Positions 45,701-57,393 of a stretch of 64,000 nucleotides of DNA are shown in pieces. The position numbers and the translations under genes are program-made. The stretch is from positions 1 to 64,000 of the forward strand of contig JALLLT010000053.1 in assembly GCA_025266875.1 (NCBI GenBank). Reading direction: 5' to 3'. Origin of the DNA: Fennellomyces sp. T-0311. Its lineage: Eukaryota; Mucoromycota; Mucoromycetes; Mucorales; Lichtheimiaceae. Each line of letters begins with the position of its first letter. The first letter of the stretch is position 1. The notes beneath the pieces were generated by a model. It had not been told where the DNA came from. It did not search any database and worked only from the letters and a program-made list of their open reading frames with translations.

Positions 45701-46236
45701 GCGGGTGGTTACCAATGGAGTCCGCGTTTACAAAAGGAAAACGTACTGCTCATATCGGAGTCTCTGCCTGGATCGATATGATCTGCAAGTTCTACAAGAT
45801 ACTTTTGGAAGGTCTCGTTCTGCGCGCTATTGGTTTGTCTAGATTTGCCCCAATGTGTTGAGTTTCCCTTTGCTGCTGCTGCTGCTGCTAGCCATGGATT
45901 TACTTACAGCATAATAAAGCTCTGGATCGCCTTTTCCGTGTTGCCCTCTTTGACGTTCTGCCTATGACACCCAAACTATGTGTGTGTGTGTTTTTGGTTA
46001 CTATTGTGTGTTCTATTTGGGCAACCCAGTGTGTTAAAAAAAAAGACAGAAACCTCGGTCTCGAACTGGTATGCGTCGCCATTGTTGTCACCGGCGCGAT
46101 GGGTTGGATCGGTTGGCGAGTCATCCTGATTGGCATTGGCGTGTGCTGCTGGCTCGAGCGTAGTCGCGGGCGAATCGGTCGTGGCGTCCTGTGTAATCCG
46201 AGACTGGTCTCCAGGATTGTCGGGCGGCTGTGACAT
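42797..46236 (-). CDS. INTS10-like protein (candidate Integrator subunit 10 homologue)
   Basis: Twelve exons: 46236-46054, 45957-45908, 45838-45747, 45692-45636, 45580-45492, 45437-45350, 45287-45074, 45008-44368, 44317-44229, 44172-43984, 43864-43516, 43467-42797; 903 aa. It is mostly alpha-helical (TAFQVLFDYIQAYP-type repeats; RAFQVLFDYIQAYPRHAYK). The assignment rests on order and local blocks recalled from animal INTS10: an early helical repeat region, a Lys/Arg-rich insert (SRKRSAPD), and late GWPYWSARTNFWNKIIQ, FLEYIYGKYIF and VTLDIIPPE, which parallel the INTS10 C-terminus. A Pro/Ser-rich tail of ~200 residues is extra. The exon 10/11 junction is uncertain: the best acceptor by sequence breaks the frame, so 43864 was used. 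Confidence 0.55.
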
Positions 46237-47109
46237 TATGAAGGAGAGCGAGAGGCGAAGGGGGGAATTAAGGGATAAGTATGCAAAGGCGGAGGCAAAG
46301 CGCAAAGAGAGACGATTATCAAAAGAGGGCGAAAGGAAGAAGAAAAGAGAGCTCGCGAGTCTGTGTTGTGTGTGTGTGTGTGTGTGTTGTGGGGTTGCCA
46401 GCACAAAAACTGATTTGAAACGCCGCTTTCCCAAGCTGAGGGGCGATGTCTTCTTACTGGTTACGGGTTCATTTCCTTTTTTTGCCAATGGTTTGCTTTC
46501 GTAAGGCGAGAAGGGATGGGAAGCTCCCTTGGGCCGGCCTCCCGATGCAAGAGCGGCTGACAGGGCATTATCCTTTTAGCTGTGTCGGATAAAAAGCGCA
46601 CCACAGGTTTATGTCAGCGAGACGGCTGCACTTGGTTCCTACTACTGCATTACCTAAGCAGAAAGCTTAAGCTGTTGTTGTTGGGCCTCGGGTTCCGCGT
46701 GCGTCCCACCCGGTTCAGACCCTACTTCCCATCCCATAAAACATTCCCAGCTGATTTGGCTTCAAGGGACACGGAGAGTCGCACAAGAGCAAGGGTTGCC
46801 ACTCTGCAACGAGCCGCCTTGCATCGATGGCCAAGATCCCGGTGTGCGCGTGTGTGGAAGCGCAAGGAAACGCTCTGTTTGTTGGGGAGGAAGGGTGGCA
46901 GGCATTCCTGACGTGCACCCATCCGAAAACTCATTCGCGCTTCCCGTTTGAGGACAACGCTCGTTCACACCCGTTTTGAACCAAACGCCCATTTGCTTAC
47001 ATAAGCCCCTGCGAGAAGAAAACCCCGCTTTACCATGAAGCCTTTTTCATCTTGCACCACATGACGCCCGCCGCTTTTGGTCTAGCGTTCTTTTTATTAT
47101 TGTTAATAT
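46237..47109. other. Intergenic, no gene seen
   Basis: Upstream region of the INTS10-like gene and 3' flank of the MBIP-like gene. Unusually GC-rich for this window between ~46690 and 47050, yet frames there are shadows of each other with no family match. Confidence 0.55.
46367..46387 (+). repeat. GT dinucleotide microsatellite
   Basis: About ten uninterrupted TG units, upstream of the INTS10-like gene. Confidence 0.9.
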
Positions 47110-48093
47110 TTATCCAGCATTGCTCGGACCTGCTTGCTGTCGCTGCCGATTGAGCTGCTCAAGAACCGCCCGTGTCAGCGACGAGTTGGCTCTTCCCGTC
47201 GTCTTCATGTGCGGATGGCCTGGTATGCTTTGTGGTTGCGGCTGCGGCTGCTGGGTTGCTATGTACTGGTTGGTGCTGCCATCAGGCCGCAGGATATAAG
47301 TCACCGGCGGCGGTGGAGGGAACGTGCGATGCGGTTGCTGGAAATGCACCGCCGCCCATTTGGGATACTCGCGCTCGATATCCATCAGCGTGTTCTCCAG
47401 TATCTTTAACCGTTCACTGAGGTTAAACCGTGGAACCGCGTGTGGATCGAACGTCACATTCAAATGCTGCTCAATGTTGCGCACGCGTTCTTCGGATCCA
47501 TCATGCGCCGACGACACTGTGCCCACTTGGACATGGTCGCTGGATGACATGAGAGACCGAGCCAGCGGTCCATCCTCGTTGTTGACGATATCAAACTTCA
47601 TTTGAATGTTGCGATTGATTTCGCGCGCGTCCGTTCGTGCGCAAGTAACATCCGCACTGCTTGGATCCACGCGGTTCAAAAACTCAGTGCGATTGCTGGC
47701 GTCCACCTCGCTCTGCTTGCCTTGAATGAACGTTTGGATGCGCTGTTGCATCTCTTCGTTCGTGGCTCGTATTTGCACTTGTTCGCTGTCCATGCGTTGA
47801 ACAACATCTTCTGGTCGTTGCCTTTTTTTCGAATAAAGCAGTTTCGATTCTTCTTGCGATGGATTCGACCGATCCAGCCCGGCTTCTTTGGCTTGCACAT
47901 GATTTTCAAGTGATTGCAGTAAGCGATCCACTAGTTTTTCAAGCTCTGAAGGTAATCGTTCAAGGTGATGGCGTGACAGAACAACCAATTCGGCATTCAA
48001 ACATTGGCTGGTCTCTGTTAACCCAATGCCGTCAAGGAATTGGCAAAGATCATTTTGCCATGACACTCCTGATTCTTGTGTTGGAGTTGCCAT
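47110..48093 (-). CDS. MBIP-like protein (MAP3K12-binding inhibitory protein family)
   Basis: Single exon, 327 aa from the ATG at 48093; upstream in-frame codons lack conservation and include a probable leader. The diagnostic central part matches animal MBIP: QQRIQTFIQGKQSEVDASNR, then NRVDPSSADVTCARTDA, and later ERVRNIEQHLNV with a Leu-rich coiled coil (LSERLKILENTLMDIE) ending in YPKWAAVHF. The C-terminus is Pro/Gln-rich. In animals MBIP is a subunit of the ATAC histone acetyltransferase complex and also binds the kinase DLK. Yeasts lack ATAC, so the partners here are unknown. Confidence 0.75.
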   Translation of the reverse strand: MATPTQESGVSWQNDLCQFLDGIGLTETSQCLNAELVVLSRHHLERLPSELEKLVDRLLQSLENHVQAKEAGLDRSNPSQEESKLLYSKKRQRPEDVVQRMDSEQVQIRATNEEMQQRIQTFIQGKQSEVDASNRTEFLNRVDPSSADVTCARTDAREINRNIQMKFDIVNNEDGPLARSLMSSSDHVQVGTVSSAHDGSEERVRNIEQHLNVTFDPHAVPRFNLSERLKILENTLMDIEREYPKWAAVHFQQPHRTFPPPPPVTYILRPDGSTNQYIATQQPQPQPQSIPGHPHMKTTGRANSSLTRAVLEQLNRQRQQAGPSNAG

Positions 48094-51000
48094 TCTGGTT
48101 ATAAAATTCGTAAAAAAGAAGACAGTCGGACTATCATCCATATATGACCCTGTCCTCTCTATTTCCATTCCCAACGCGTTGGGTTATATATCACCTCATC
48201 CCCGGCTGTCTGAGCCGTCCACTCATGCCTTCAGCAGCCTGGTTGCAAAAAAAAAAGTCAGAAACTCGAAAGTTTTTATTTCTGTACACAGAAATTTTGT
48301 ACCACTCCAAGCTACGCGCACAAGATGGTCAGGATGCCGAGAAGGGGCTATTATCAGAATGCACAGACCTTCAAGGATCGCACGAGCAAGTGACAACACA
48401 ATGCAGGCCCGGCATAGGTCAAAGTCGCTGCATATCCTGTGTTGTGCAATGAGAACCTCCCAAGTTTGGGGGCGCATGAAACCACGTTGTTCTTCAAGTT
48501 GTACACAGCTTTAGTACGGTCTGAACCGAAGCCATAAGCCAGCAAAGTTACTACTGAAAAGAAATCCTGGATCGGTGCAAGCGTGCTCACAATGCATAGA
48601 AGCTTAAATTGTTCAAGGTTGATCACAATGTGCAGTTACACTGGCATCAAACAAGTCGCCATCCTGTCCCCAGTGTGTCTGAGCACCTACTGAAAGGCTA
48701 AGCGTTTGCTTGCAAGTCATGACCATAATGAGTACGCAGGAGGAACTAGCAAAACCTGGACGAGTTTTTGACACATATAGATAAACACTATATAGCGGTT
48801 AACAAAGTATAGCTCTGCCTGGGATTCTGGAAGCGTGACAACTATGTGAAATGCTCATTCGTTTTCTATGCAAAATATTTCTTCCAGTATCAAATTCAAG
48901 GCCGGTTGAAAACGATGAATGCGTGATGCTCGTCATTTTTATACTTTCCTGACTTTCGCAAACGTAAGCGGTCATTTTACAGAGATGCTAGGAACATTTT
49001 CGAGCATTACCATCAAGGCTTTTTTTTTTGGAAAAAGCAAAACAGCATGATACTGAGATTTTATATCGTCGATTTGGATCACTTCTGTAATGTACTTATA
49101 GATTTCCAACATGTTCAGATGACTGGTATACAATCAGACTATTTAGCTCGCACTAATGTAATACTGAAGAGAAAGCCAAGTGAGCGGATTGGCTTTTCTT
49201 TTATCCCTGTAACGGTTGGGTCAACAGATTCAACGTTCCGATCCCATTGTAACATCATCGAACGTATGATTCGGAGTATCGATACGATCGTTTCTGGTAG
49301 TACTACGACATTAATAAGCATAGCAAGAGAAGTATGGTACGTAGATGCTTTCTTTGCGAAGAAATTTGAAAGCTCATATTAGCACTTTATACGTAAAATG
49401 CAAATCAATGGAGTGAACCGACATTTCTGTCTATTATTGAAAGTACCGGCTACACATCACATCAACTACTGTGAATTAACAGTAGCAGAGCTAATATATT
49501 TACCTAACCTTAATTAGAAAATATCTACACAATGTCATTATTTGATTTATAGATATGATATGCAGAGGAAGCAACAGTGAGATGTCAATGATCGAACCTA
49601 TACTCATCTTAAAGACACACGTTGTAATGCTTGTCACACATAGCCACTGGACATTTATCAAAAGACGTACAATTGAAAGCCAATTAGATACATTGGCCGA
49701 GAAAATATACGTACGTACGTATAACATCGTCAAAATCTTAACACTTTTTTTTGGCTATTAAGTGCAGATACGTATCTTGGTGGATCTTTTATTTTCAATT
49801 GAGCGGGAATTTCTTCGATCTGCGTGCATATTATGCTCTTTGTATGCAAGAGTAAACGTCAACTGTCATGAATGTGGCCCACAGATCTACGGCCTATAGT
49901 GTAGTCAGCATAAAAACTCATGGCACATTGACCTCGAGCAAAAAAACTATATCGACAGTTTTTTATCTTTTTCTTTCTCTTACACGAAGCGATACGCACA
50001 ATAACTCTCATCTACACCCAGTTTTTTTTTATCAATTACGTTTCAGTTTTGCATAACTTCAACGCCTAAGCTGATATAAATTTCAGCATAGCGCAAAACC
50101 CACTCTTTAACAGGTCCTCGTGCGACCACGAATTAATTCGCGCCTTTGATGGGATATTTTTTCTTCGGTTTTCTCCGTAAATGCACTTTTGTAAAGTGGT
50201 TTCTCGTTCAGCCTTTTGATTCAATCAAAGGAACAACCTTTTACTTATTTTGAGATCTCTCTTTTTCTGTATCGAAATTGTCATTACGAGTGCAAAAGCT
50301 GCCATGTGTCGTAAAGTTATCGCAAGCAGGTCATCACACTTAACTAACAAAATGTACGTACTGGATGGAACAGGGTCCAATGCACTGATTTCATTCATAA
50401 AGCTGGCTCATCATTCGGTAAAACATATCTGGTTAGCCACTAGGACACATACGCTATAACTACCACTAGTTGTACAAATTTGCCATGATCGCGTTCAAAA
50501 GCTTTTCCAGCGATCAATATCCAAACCATATACAGACCAGAGATTCATAGGATCAAGTACACGTCCTTCCGATGTATGTCTTATCATCAACAATGCTCCA
50601 ATCGTTATGACATTTGATCCAGATGTACATTACAATGTTGAACATATTACTGTTGATTATAAAACAAGTCAACCAGCAAGGCAACAAGGTCTCGCTTGGC
50701 TAAAAATCCTGCTACGGCTGAGCAGGTCGAATTTTCTTGATTCTTGGAAAACCTTGACGTTTCACGTTGCCAAAATCTCACAGGGGGTTGAGATATCGGT
50801 ACCGTTCAACTGCCGTCCCGGATCTGGTCTCATGTCAAAGTTGATGCCTAAGGATGAAAGGGTGATGGGAATTATCTTGCCGGCTTTACTGGTGCGATTT
50901 GGTTTAGGACGAAAGCAAACGGTGGTCATTTATATGTGGACAAAATCCCAATCCCAAATTAGATCCACATACCGAGATAATGGATGGTTAGACAGGAAGC

Positions 51001-53078
51001 ACGCAGACAAACTGGCTCTTCCAGACAGAAAGAGTATCTGCGAAAAGAACCTCCGCAGTATAGAGATCTAGAACTCTGCAAACAAGCATTTCTCAGGTCC
51101 AATGAGGGCATACGTACTGCAATCAATTTTGGAAAATTCGACACCAAACCCATCACTGTACCGTATATACAAAAAAATGCGTCCCTAGGAAAAACAGAAA
51201 TGTTGCTTAGTGTCCATGCACATGATACATGAAAGACTACGTATCAAGCGACTTTTCGGTATAGGACTATTTATGACAAGTTATCATTAGAACCAGGGAA
51301 TCATTTTGCGATTGGTGAGTTTATACATAGAGTCGACTCCATATGGAAACCAGTATGAGTCGAAATTGTATTTGATCTGAAAGTACAAAGACATACAGTG
51401 ATGATGAAGCACGAAAATACGTTTAAATATGAACTTTGCGATCGCGGATGGAGAACATTTCAGCCCACTTTGTTCCGGAAGATATGTGTGAATGAAAAGG
51501 TGTCCGTACTGGGATTAGTCAAGAAAAAAGTTCTGCTTGAGGAAGCCAAGAAAACAGAAAGCAGGCAGCGAAGTAATTACGTAACAGTATTCAATATTCC
51601 ATGCATTCTTGTCGCATGTATTGGGATTGCGGTTACCAGCCAATATGTCATCATTCGAACAGATTCCTACGCTATATAATTTATAAAGCTCCTGTCAGCG
51701 TTCTATTAATACGAAACAAAGCAAAAGCGATGATGTAGGGAAAAAAAAACAGTACGATTGCGATAAGCGGTATAATATCTCAAACTACTCCTACATCGAT
51801 TGGTGGTTACACTACCAAAGCTCCATTGACTCTATTAACTCTATTAGCTCCAACTTGTGCTATAACCATAAACCTTAGAAGCCATATAAAGAGGAGTCGA
51901 CCGCCTTAGTAATTTATATGTTGTTAAATAGTCATTATCAAGAAGACACTCAGCGACTCCAACTCAAGGGAAAGTAGTAGAGTCATCCGGTATACATCAC
52001 TTTCAAGAGTATACCTTAGCGCGCCTAAAAAAAGCCTGCTAGCTTGTGAAAACCTGATGATTGTATAATAATAATGAAGTTAAATTATCGATTATCTGAT
52101 TGTGAGCCAGTCTATAAATGTATATTTTTTGCGGCAGTACCATCGAGATACTTTGCCTCATTTAACAGAACCATGACAACGTTTGAATTAATTTCATTTA
52201 CTTTAATCAAAAGTAAGCAATAATTCTTCGTCTATTCAATATCAAGCTATATATATGAATAAAATACCAGGTCTTTTTTGAAGACGGAAAGAATATATGT
52301 ATCTTTGAAAATAGCTTTTTAATCTCGTACACGACGAGCGTAGTCACAAACGTATCTCGATCATTTTTTCTTGCGTCTAGACAGTATTCAGAACACCAAA
52401 AAAAATATCTACGACCAAACTGAAGACATTTGTTAACCAGCAACTCATCCTAATTAAAGAATTGCGCAGATCCGGGTAACTCATGTTTTTTTTCTTTGTG
52501 CATAATCAATTAGGATATCCCTGAAGTGACACAAGTAGAATGAAGGATCGTCCTCACGTGTATGTTGTATATGCAATTTAGTGTTCATGGCTCAATAAGA
52601 TCCAATGCTCTCCACCAATTCTATCAATGTAACCTTAATATTCATTGTTGCCAGCAAAAGTATAGTTCTGCTGGTTGCTGCGGGGAAGGGGGTGACGATA
52701 AACATTTGACCAAGTGTGACAAATATGCCATGCATATGGCCGAAAGAAGCAAGTCCGTCCCACAATGCATTTTCGTATAACCTAGTTATTGGGTATGTCA
52801 AAATCGCGTTAATAGTAAAAGAGAAAGTATTTATTGACTGTGTTTGAAGAAAGAAAATAAAAGGCAGCGCGAGGACATCTTGTAGCGCATTGGCAACTTT
52901 TTTTCTTCTTCTGACTGTAACGAGAGGGAAAAGAAGGGATATGGATACATTAAGAAGTACAAAACGAGATGATAGAGAAACGTCTTTTTTTTCACCATGG
53001 TCAAGAAAAAAAAAGCTATTAGAAACAATGAAAGGGAAAGAGCCTAAGTAAGTACAACAGCAAATTGGAACTGCGGTA
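48094..53078. other. Gene-poor AT-rich region
   Basis: Five kb with only one recognisable item, the decayed gene at 50470-51232. Other frames (for example 49047-49382 and 51398-51679, the latter with one hydrophobic segment) have no recognisable family; the second could be a further piece of the decayed gene. Confidence 0.5.
50470..51232 (+). pseudogene. Decayed protein-coding gene of unknown family
   Basis: A frame open from ~50470 (VQICHDRVQKLFQRS, RPSDVCLIINNAPIVMTFDP) runs to a TAG at 51069-51071. The sequence then reads on smoothly in another frame (RDLELCKQAFLRSNEG, AINFGKFDTKPITV) to 51232, which indicates a frameshift. The protein has the composition of a real globular domain (GLAWLKILLRLSRSNFLDSW, EISVPFNCRPGSGL). 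I recall no named domain; it may belong to a lineage-restricted family. A functional gene with an unseen intron near 51050 is a less likely alternative. Confidence 0.4.
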
Positions 53079-53237
53079 TTAGCGAATGGCACAATAAGGT
53101 GTGCGACCGCCTCCTGCTGGACCAGCGATACAACTGGCTTCTTGACGATAGGGTTCGGGTGTTGGCGCTGCGTTGGTAGAGGCGAGCATGGAAACGATGG
53201 CGATGGCAAGTATTGTGATACGATATCCGTGCAACAT
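53079..53237 (-). CDS. Small secreted peptide, 52 aa
   Basis: Single exon from ATG at 53237 to TAA at 53079. Residues 1-~24 form a signal peptide: short start, hydrophobic core ITILAIAIVSMLAS, and a small-residue cleavage site (STNAAP). The mature peptide of ~28 residues starts APTPEPYRQEAS and has exactly two Cys, 13 apart, enclosing a Gly-rich loop (CIAGPAGGGRTPYC), so one disulfide is possible. A TATA box lies ~120 bp upstream and the leader is CT-rich, then A-rich before the ATG, as in well-expressed fungal genes. No family was recognised; a secreted signal or effector-like role is inference. Confidence 0.6.
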   Translation of the reverse strand: MLHGYRITILAIAIVSMLASTNAAPTPEPYRQEASCIAGPAGGGRTPYCAIR

Positions 53238-54759
53238 TTTTTTCTTCTAAAAGCAACGAACGGTGAGGATTTGGTCTTTTCGACTTGAGAAAAAAGTTAT
53301 GAGGGAGAGAAAGAGGAAACAATATTGTGGGGACCAGACTTGTGCTTCATCGTATCTCTTTTATATTGACTCCCTTTTCCAAACCCCCCCCCGGTCCCCC
53401 AAATCCCGTTGCTATATAGTCTCCTTAAAATTTCATGATCTTGGTGAAACGGTAGCCCTCTCTCTATCTAAATACGGGTGCTTTCCAGCGATATGCCTGC
53501 GTGTCAAAGCGCCTTTTATTACCAATGCTGAGTCGAGAACTCTGGTGCGCCAAGCATACAATAAATAAGCCGAAGTTGCTTTTTTTGCACTTGCTATTAT
53601 ATGGCACCTTGGATTCGCTTTATGCTAACCATTTTGAATTGTTTTTTTTTTCAATAAATAACCTTCTTGTTTCCATGGAATGGCCAACATTTCCCGCTAC
53701 TCTCTTTAACCTCAAAAACCCCCTCCCTTTGTGTCGCGTATCATTGCCCAGCTACCCCCTTAAATTTTTATTCAATTGCATTGTTCCAATCCATTCGATC
53801 GTTGGTAACTTTAAATGATACGCAGATTCGGGTTCAGGTTCTATAATTGACAAAATATTGCTCCGCCAGTTGATGTGTGAATGCTTGCAAAATATCTCGC
53901 GCGAAAGCGGCACCAGGGGGTTATGACTGTCTTTGTTACATTTCGCGTGGATGATGTTAACGGCTATTTTCAGTAGGGATTAGCAACCTGCAGGTGTGAT
54001 CTTGCCACATGGTATTACTCTTTCATCCTGGCCAAATATCCGATGCTTGTAAACATCTCATTCAGATAAGCACCAATCGTGCATTAGAACACATTTTGTA
54101 CGTGTACCCCGGTTAGTGGTAACCCACTGCAGTGGATAATCGGTCTAGCTAAAAAAAAAAAAGGTGAATGATCAGCAAGTCTTTAGGAGTCAGGACTGTG
54201 CGGTATTGCAGTGACAATGATATTGGTACAGCGCGATTGAGGATAAATGGCAGCTGAGATGATGGCGTTTCATCCATCAATCAAGAATCATTAAAAAAAA
54301 GAACGGGTAGATAACAGTAAGAACGATTACTCGATGATCGACTGCTTTCGTGAGCGTTGAATTACTTGGCAATGCCATTTATTGGAATGAATGCTTGCGT
54401 AATGCGCTGCATTTAATTTATGATACATTTGGCTTTTGGCGATAGCGACTATAGATCTCATCAATCGTCGTCTCCCTACAAGCGTGTGTGAATGTTTACG
54501 TGGTGCTCCATTCCTTTGACCCGAGTTATTGCCCTTACCTTTTTTTTCCATGGAAGAAAGAAAAGCGAAAGTCCCTCAATCGATTGCTATATTTCGATGC
54601 CCTTTTTTTCTCCAGGTTTGGGAGGAAAATGGGCCCTTGCAGCGACCAAACTTTATGGTCGTGACCGAGCCGTTGGTTAAGAAACAAGGTGGCCAGCTGA
54701 TAAAATCATTTCATGCAAAAAAAAATCGCGGAAAATATATAACACTTTGGTACCCAACT
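53238..54759. other. Intergenic between divergent genes
   Basis: Upstream regions of the small secreted peptide (minus) and the phosphatase (plus). Contains C9 and T/A homopolymer runs; no gene supported. Confidence 0.6.
53358..53365 (-). promoter_or_regulatory. TATA box of the secreted-peptide gene
   Basis: TATAAAAG on the minus strand, ~120 bp upstream of the ATG at 53237, followed by a pyrimidine-rich leader. Confidence 0.5.
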
Positions 54760-57393
54760 ATGCAGTACTGTTGGCTGCTCATGGCAGCTTGGTTATACAG
54801 TGTTCAAGCCTATGTAACCGATTTAAAGCTAGTTGTATGTGAGAATTCAGGAACGTTTGCATGCGCAAGGAATCCAGGATATATGCGCATTCCGGTCAAT
54901 CTCAATGCTGGCACACGACTTGAATCAGTCTACCTTGATCTAAAAGATGATCCCACTTCCGACCCGCTTTTGGACATCAAGATTGTCTCGGCACAAGAAG
55001 AAAAGCCTGGCAACACTTGGACACGTCTCGATGGCAACCTGAATCAAGGCGGTCCTGAAGAGGCTGCTTTGTACCTATATTATACAAAAGATAGTGAAAC
55101 GAGCCATAATCCAATCAATTCAATTATCGTCAAGAAAGGCTCGCACCCTGTGGTTTCGGCTGATTATGTGCGTGTGCCAGTAGATCTCAATCAAGGGGTA
55201 GGTGGTGAATCCGTGTATCTTTTCTATAGTCAAGCTGGTAGCAAAGGTATTTTGTTCCCTTTCAAAGCGCACGTGCAGTTATCTAATATTCAACAAAAAA
55301 GATCCAATAACCGCTGTATCGGCCAAAGCTTGCTTGACTGATGACTGCTATATGGATGTAAGCGAAAGCTGCGGAAATAGGATCAAACCTCTCATTTTCT
55401 GGGATATCACAGGGGTGGCATCGCGTGGAAAAGGATGTCAATAAAGGTGTTGTTATCGGTATGCGCGTCTATTTGTTCTACCAACGAGCCCATGGTGGAC
55501 CTCCAGTGACAGAGTGAGTGATAAATTCAAACAAATCCGGTATTACTCTAATGCGAGGCGCATAGCATTGAAATTGTACTGAATGATCAAAGCACTCCTG
55601 AAGGATATCACAAAGTGGATGTTGACCTGAATCAACTCATGATACGTGGAGCATCCATTCACTTGTGGTATCAAGTCAAGGAGAAGCCAACGGATGACGA
55701 TTTCTCAGATGCTATTCAGGAGCTGGCGATTGAATATGGACACGCTGCTGTCGTCCCTTTCGGATGGACAAAGATCCCTGTGGACCTGAACAGTGATGGG
55801 GATGGTAAAGGTGGTCTTGGTGAACCTACTTTTCTACTTTATCGTCGAGGATATCCGAGTAAGTCTAGACTAAATCAAAATGTTCCTTTTTTTATAGTAA
55901 CATGTTATTTGTAGAACTTCCTGAGATAAAACCCCTCGGATTTGGTGAGGATGGTACCTTTAAAATACTTCAATTGGCCGACTTGCATTTTACGAATGAC
56001 GAAGGGGTATGCCGCGATGTCCTCGGCGATGTAAGGTTCTATTGCAAAAGTCTGGAACCGATCAACTGACTTGGGGGGGGGATTAAATGCTAGATGGACT
56101 GCAAAGGTGACAATACGACTATTGAGCAAATCGAAAAATTATTGGATTTGGAGAATCCAGACCTTGTTGTCTATTCCGGCGACAACATCAATGGGGGAGG
56201 AGGTTAGTTATCCTAACGTGAACAAGTTTGACACGGATCTGAGCAATCAATATAGTCAGTGACGCTCGTGCAGCCACGTTTAAGTTCACGGATCCAGTCA
56301 TCCACCGAAAAATCCCTTGGGTAAGCAGCGCTATCACTGTGATCAACTCATTCATTCTCAACAACTGCAAGATAGGCCGCCATCTTTGGAAACCATGATG
56401 ATGAAAATGATTTGACACGAGAAGAACTATCCACTGTCATGTTACAAATGCCATATTCACTTACACAGCGCGGCCCATTAGAGGTATCAGGAACTGGGAA
56501 CTATGTACTCAAGGTTCTACAAAACAAGACGCAAGAGAGGTAAAAAAAAAAGAATAACATATGCATGCAATATAGACGTCGATTATGGCGGCTAAAATAA
56601 CTCTCTTTTTTTTTAGCGGTCATATGTTTTCAATATACTTTTTGGACTCGGGTGCTTATATCGATGACACTAAAAAAGAATACGACTATATCAAGCAAGA
56701 TCAATTGGATTGGTTGCAAGCTACCTCAAAGTCATTTGAGAATGCCAGGTTTGGCACTGAAAAACCTAATGCTATGGTAAATACGAATTGGATGAAAGGA
56801 TGTTCCCCCTTTTTTTGCTAATTTGAGTAGGCGTTTTTCCATATCCCAATCTGGTAGGATCCTCTAGTAATTCGATAGCACACTGTTTATTGACTATTTG
56901 TAAAGGGAGTATAATGAGGAAGAGGACGAACTGAACCCAAAATTGGGTAGCCAACGTGAAACTGTAAGCAGCCCAAAGAAAGGGAAAGCCATGGTGCTTG
57001 ACGCTCTCAAAGCAGGTCCGTACACCGAGTGGTTTGCTTGCCCTATTAGCTAACGAATAATGCCATTTTTTAAAAGCTGGAGATGTTAAAGTAACAGGAT
57101 GGTAAGGAGAGAGTAAAAAGAAAAAGAAGCGGTCCCTCACCATGTCGTGCTATGTAACGTCAATTCCGGTTTATAGTGGACACGATCACGTCAATGATTA
57201 CTGTTTAGACCGTGACGGCATTTACCTGTGTTATGGAGGTGGTTTGGGAGTTGGAGGATATGGGGCTAGCCACCTTGGTTGGCCTCGGCGTGCCAGAGTA
57301 TGGGAAATTGCAGACTGGGGTGCCTCCATCCGAACCTGGAAGCGACTGCACGACGACCAGTTGACAATGATACATTTTCAAACGATACTATAA
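54760..57393 (+). CDS. Secreted DCR2-type metallophosphatase with MABP-like N-terminal repeats
   Basis: Thirteen exons: 54760-55246, 55302-55357, 55413-55513, 55566-55858, 55915-56030, 56094-56202, 56256-56320, 56376-56539, 56617-56776, 56831-56853, 56906-57015, 57077-57101, 57177-57393; 641 aa. The ATG at 54760 opens a signal peptide (MQYCWLLMAAWLYSVQA). Residues ~20-312 contain about five beta repeats of the type VPVDLNQG...GESVYLFY, like MABP units. The phosphoesterase domain (~318-641) has all metal-binding motifs: LADLHF, SGDN, GNHDDE, FFHIPIWE and GHDHVNDYC. DCR2 of yeast removes phosphate from Sic1 and Ire1, but a signal peptide here points to the secretory pathway or outside. The gene converges on POP1 with only 34 bp between stops. 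Confidence 0.9.

Noticed and set aside
46582..46911. 109-codon frame in the GC-rich spacer
   Set aside because: Three overlapping frames on the other strand are equally open there; composition alone explains it.
53079..53090. C-terminal CAIR of the secreted peptide as a CaaX prenylation signal of a mating pheromone
   Set aside because: The product has an N-terminal signal peptide, whereas CaaX pheromone precursors are cytosolic, and Arg at the last position is atypical.
54061..54150. Possible tRNA-like fold around GTTAGTGGTAACCCACTGC
   Set aside because: No complete cloverleaf or A and B boxes could be drawn.
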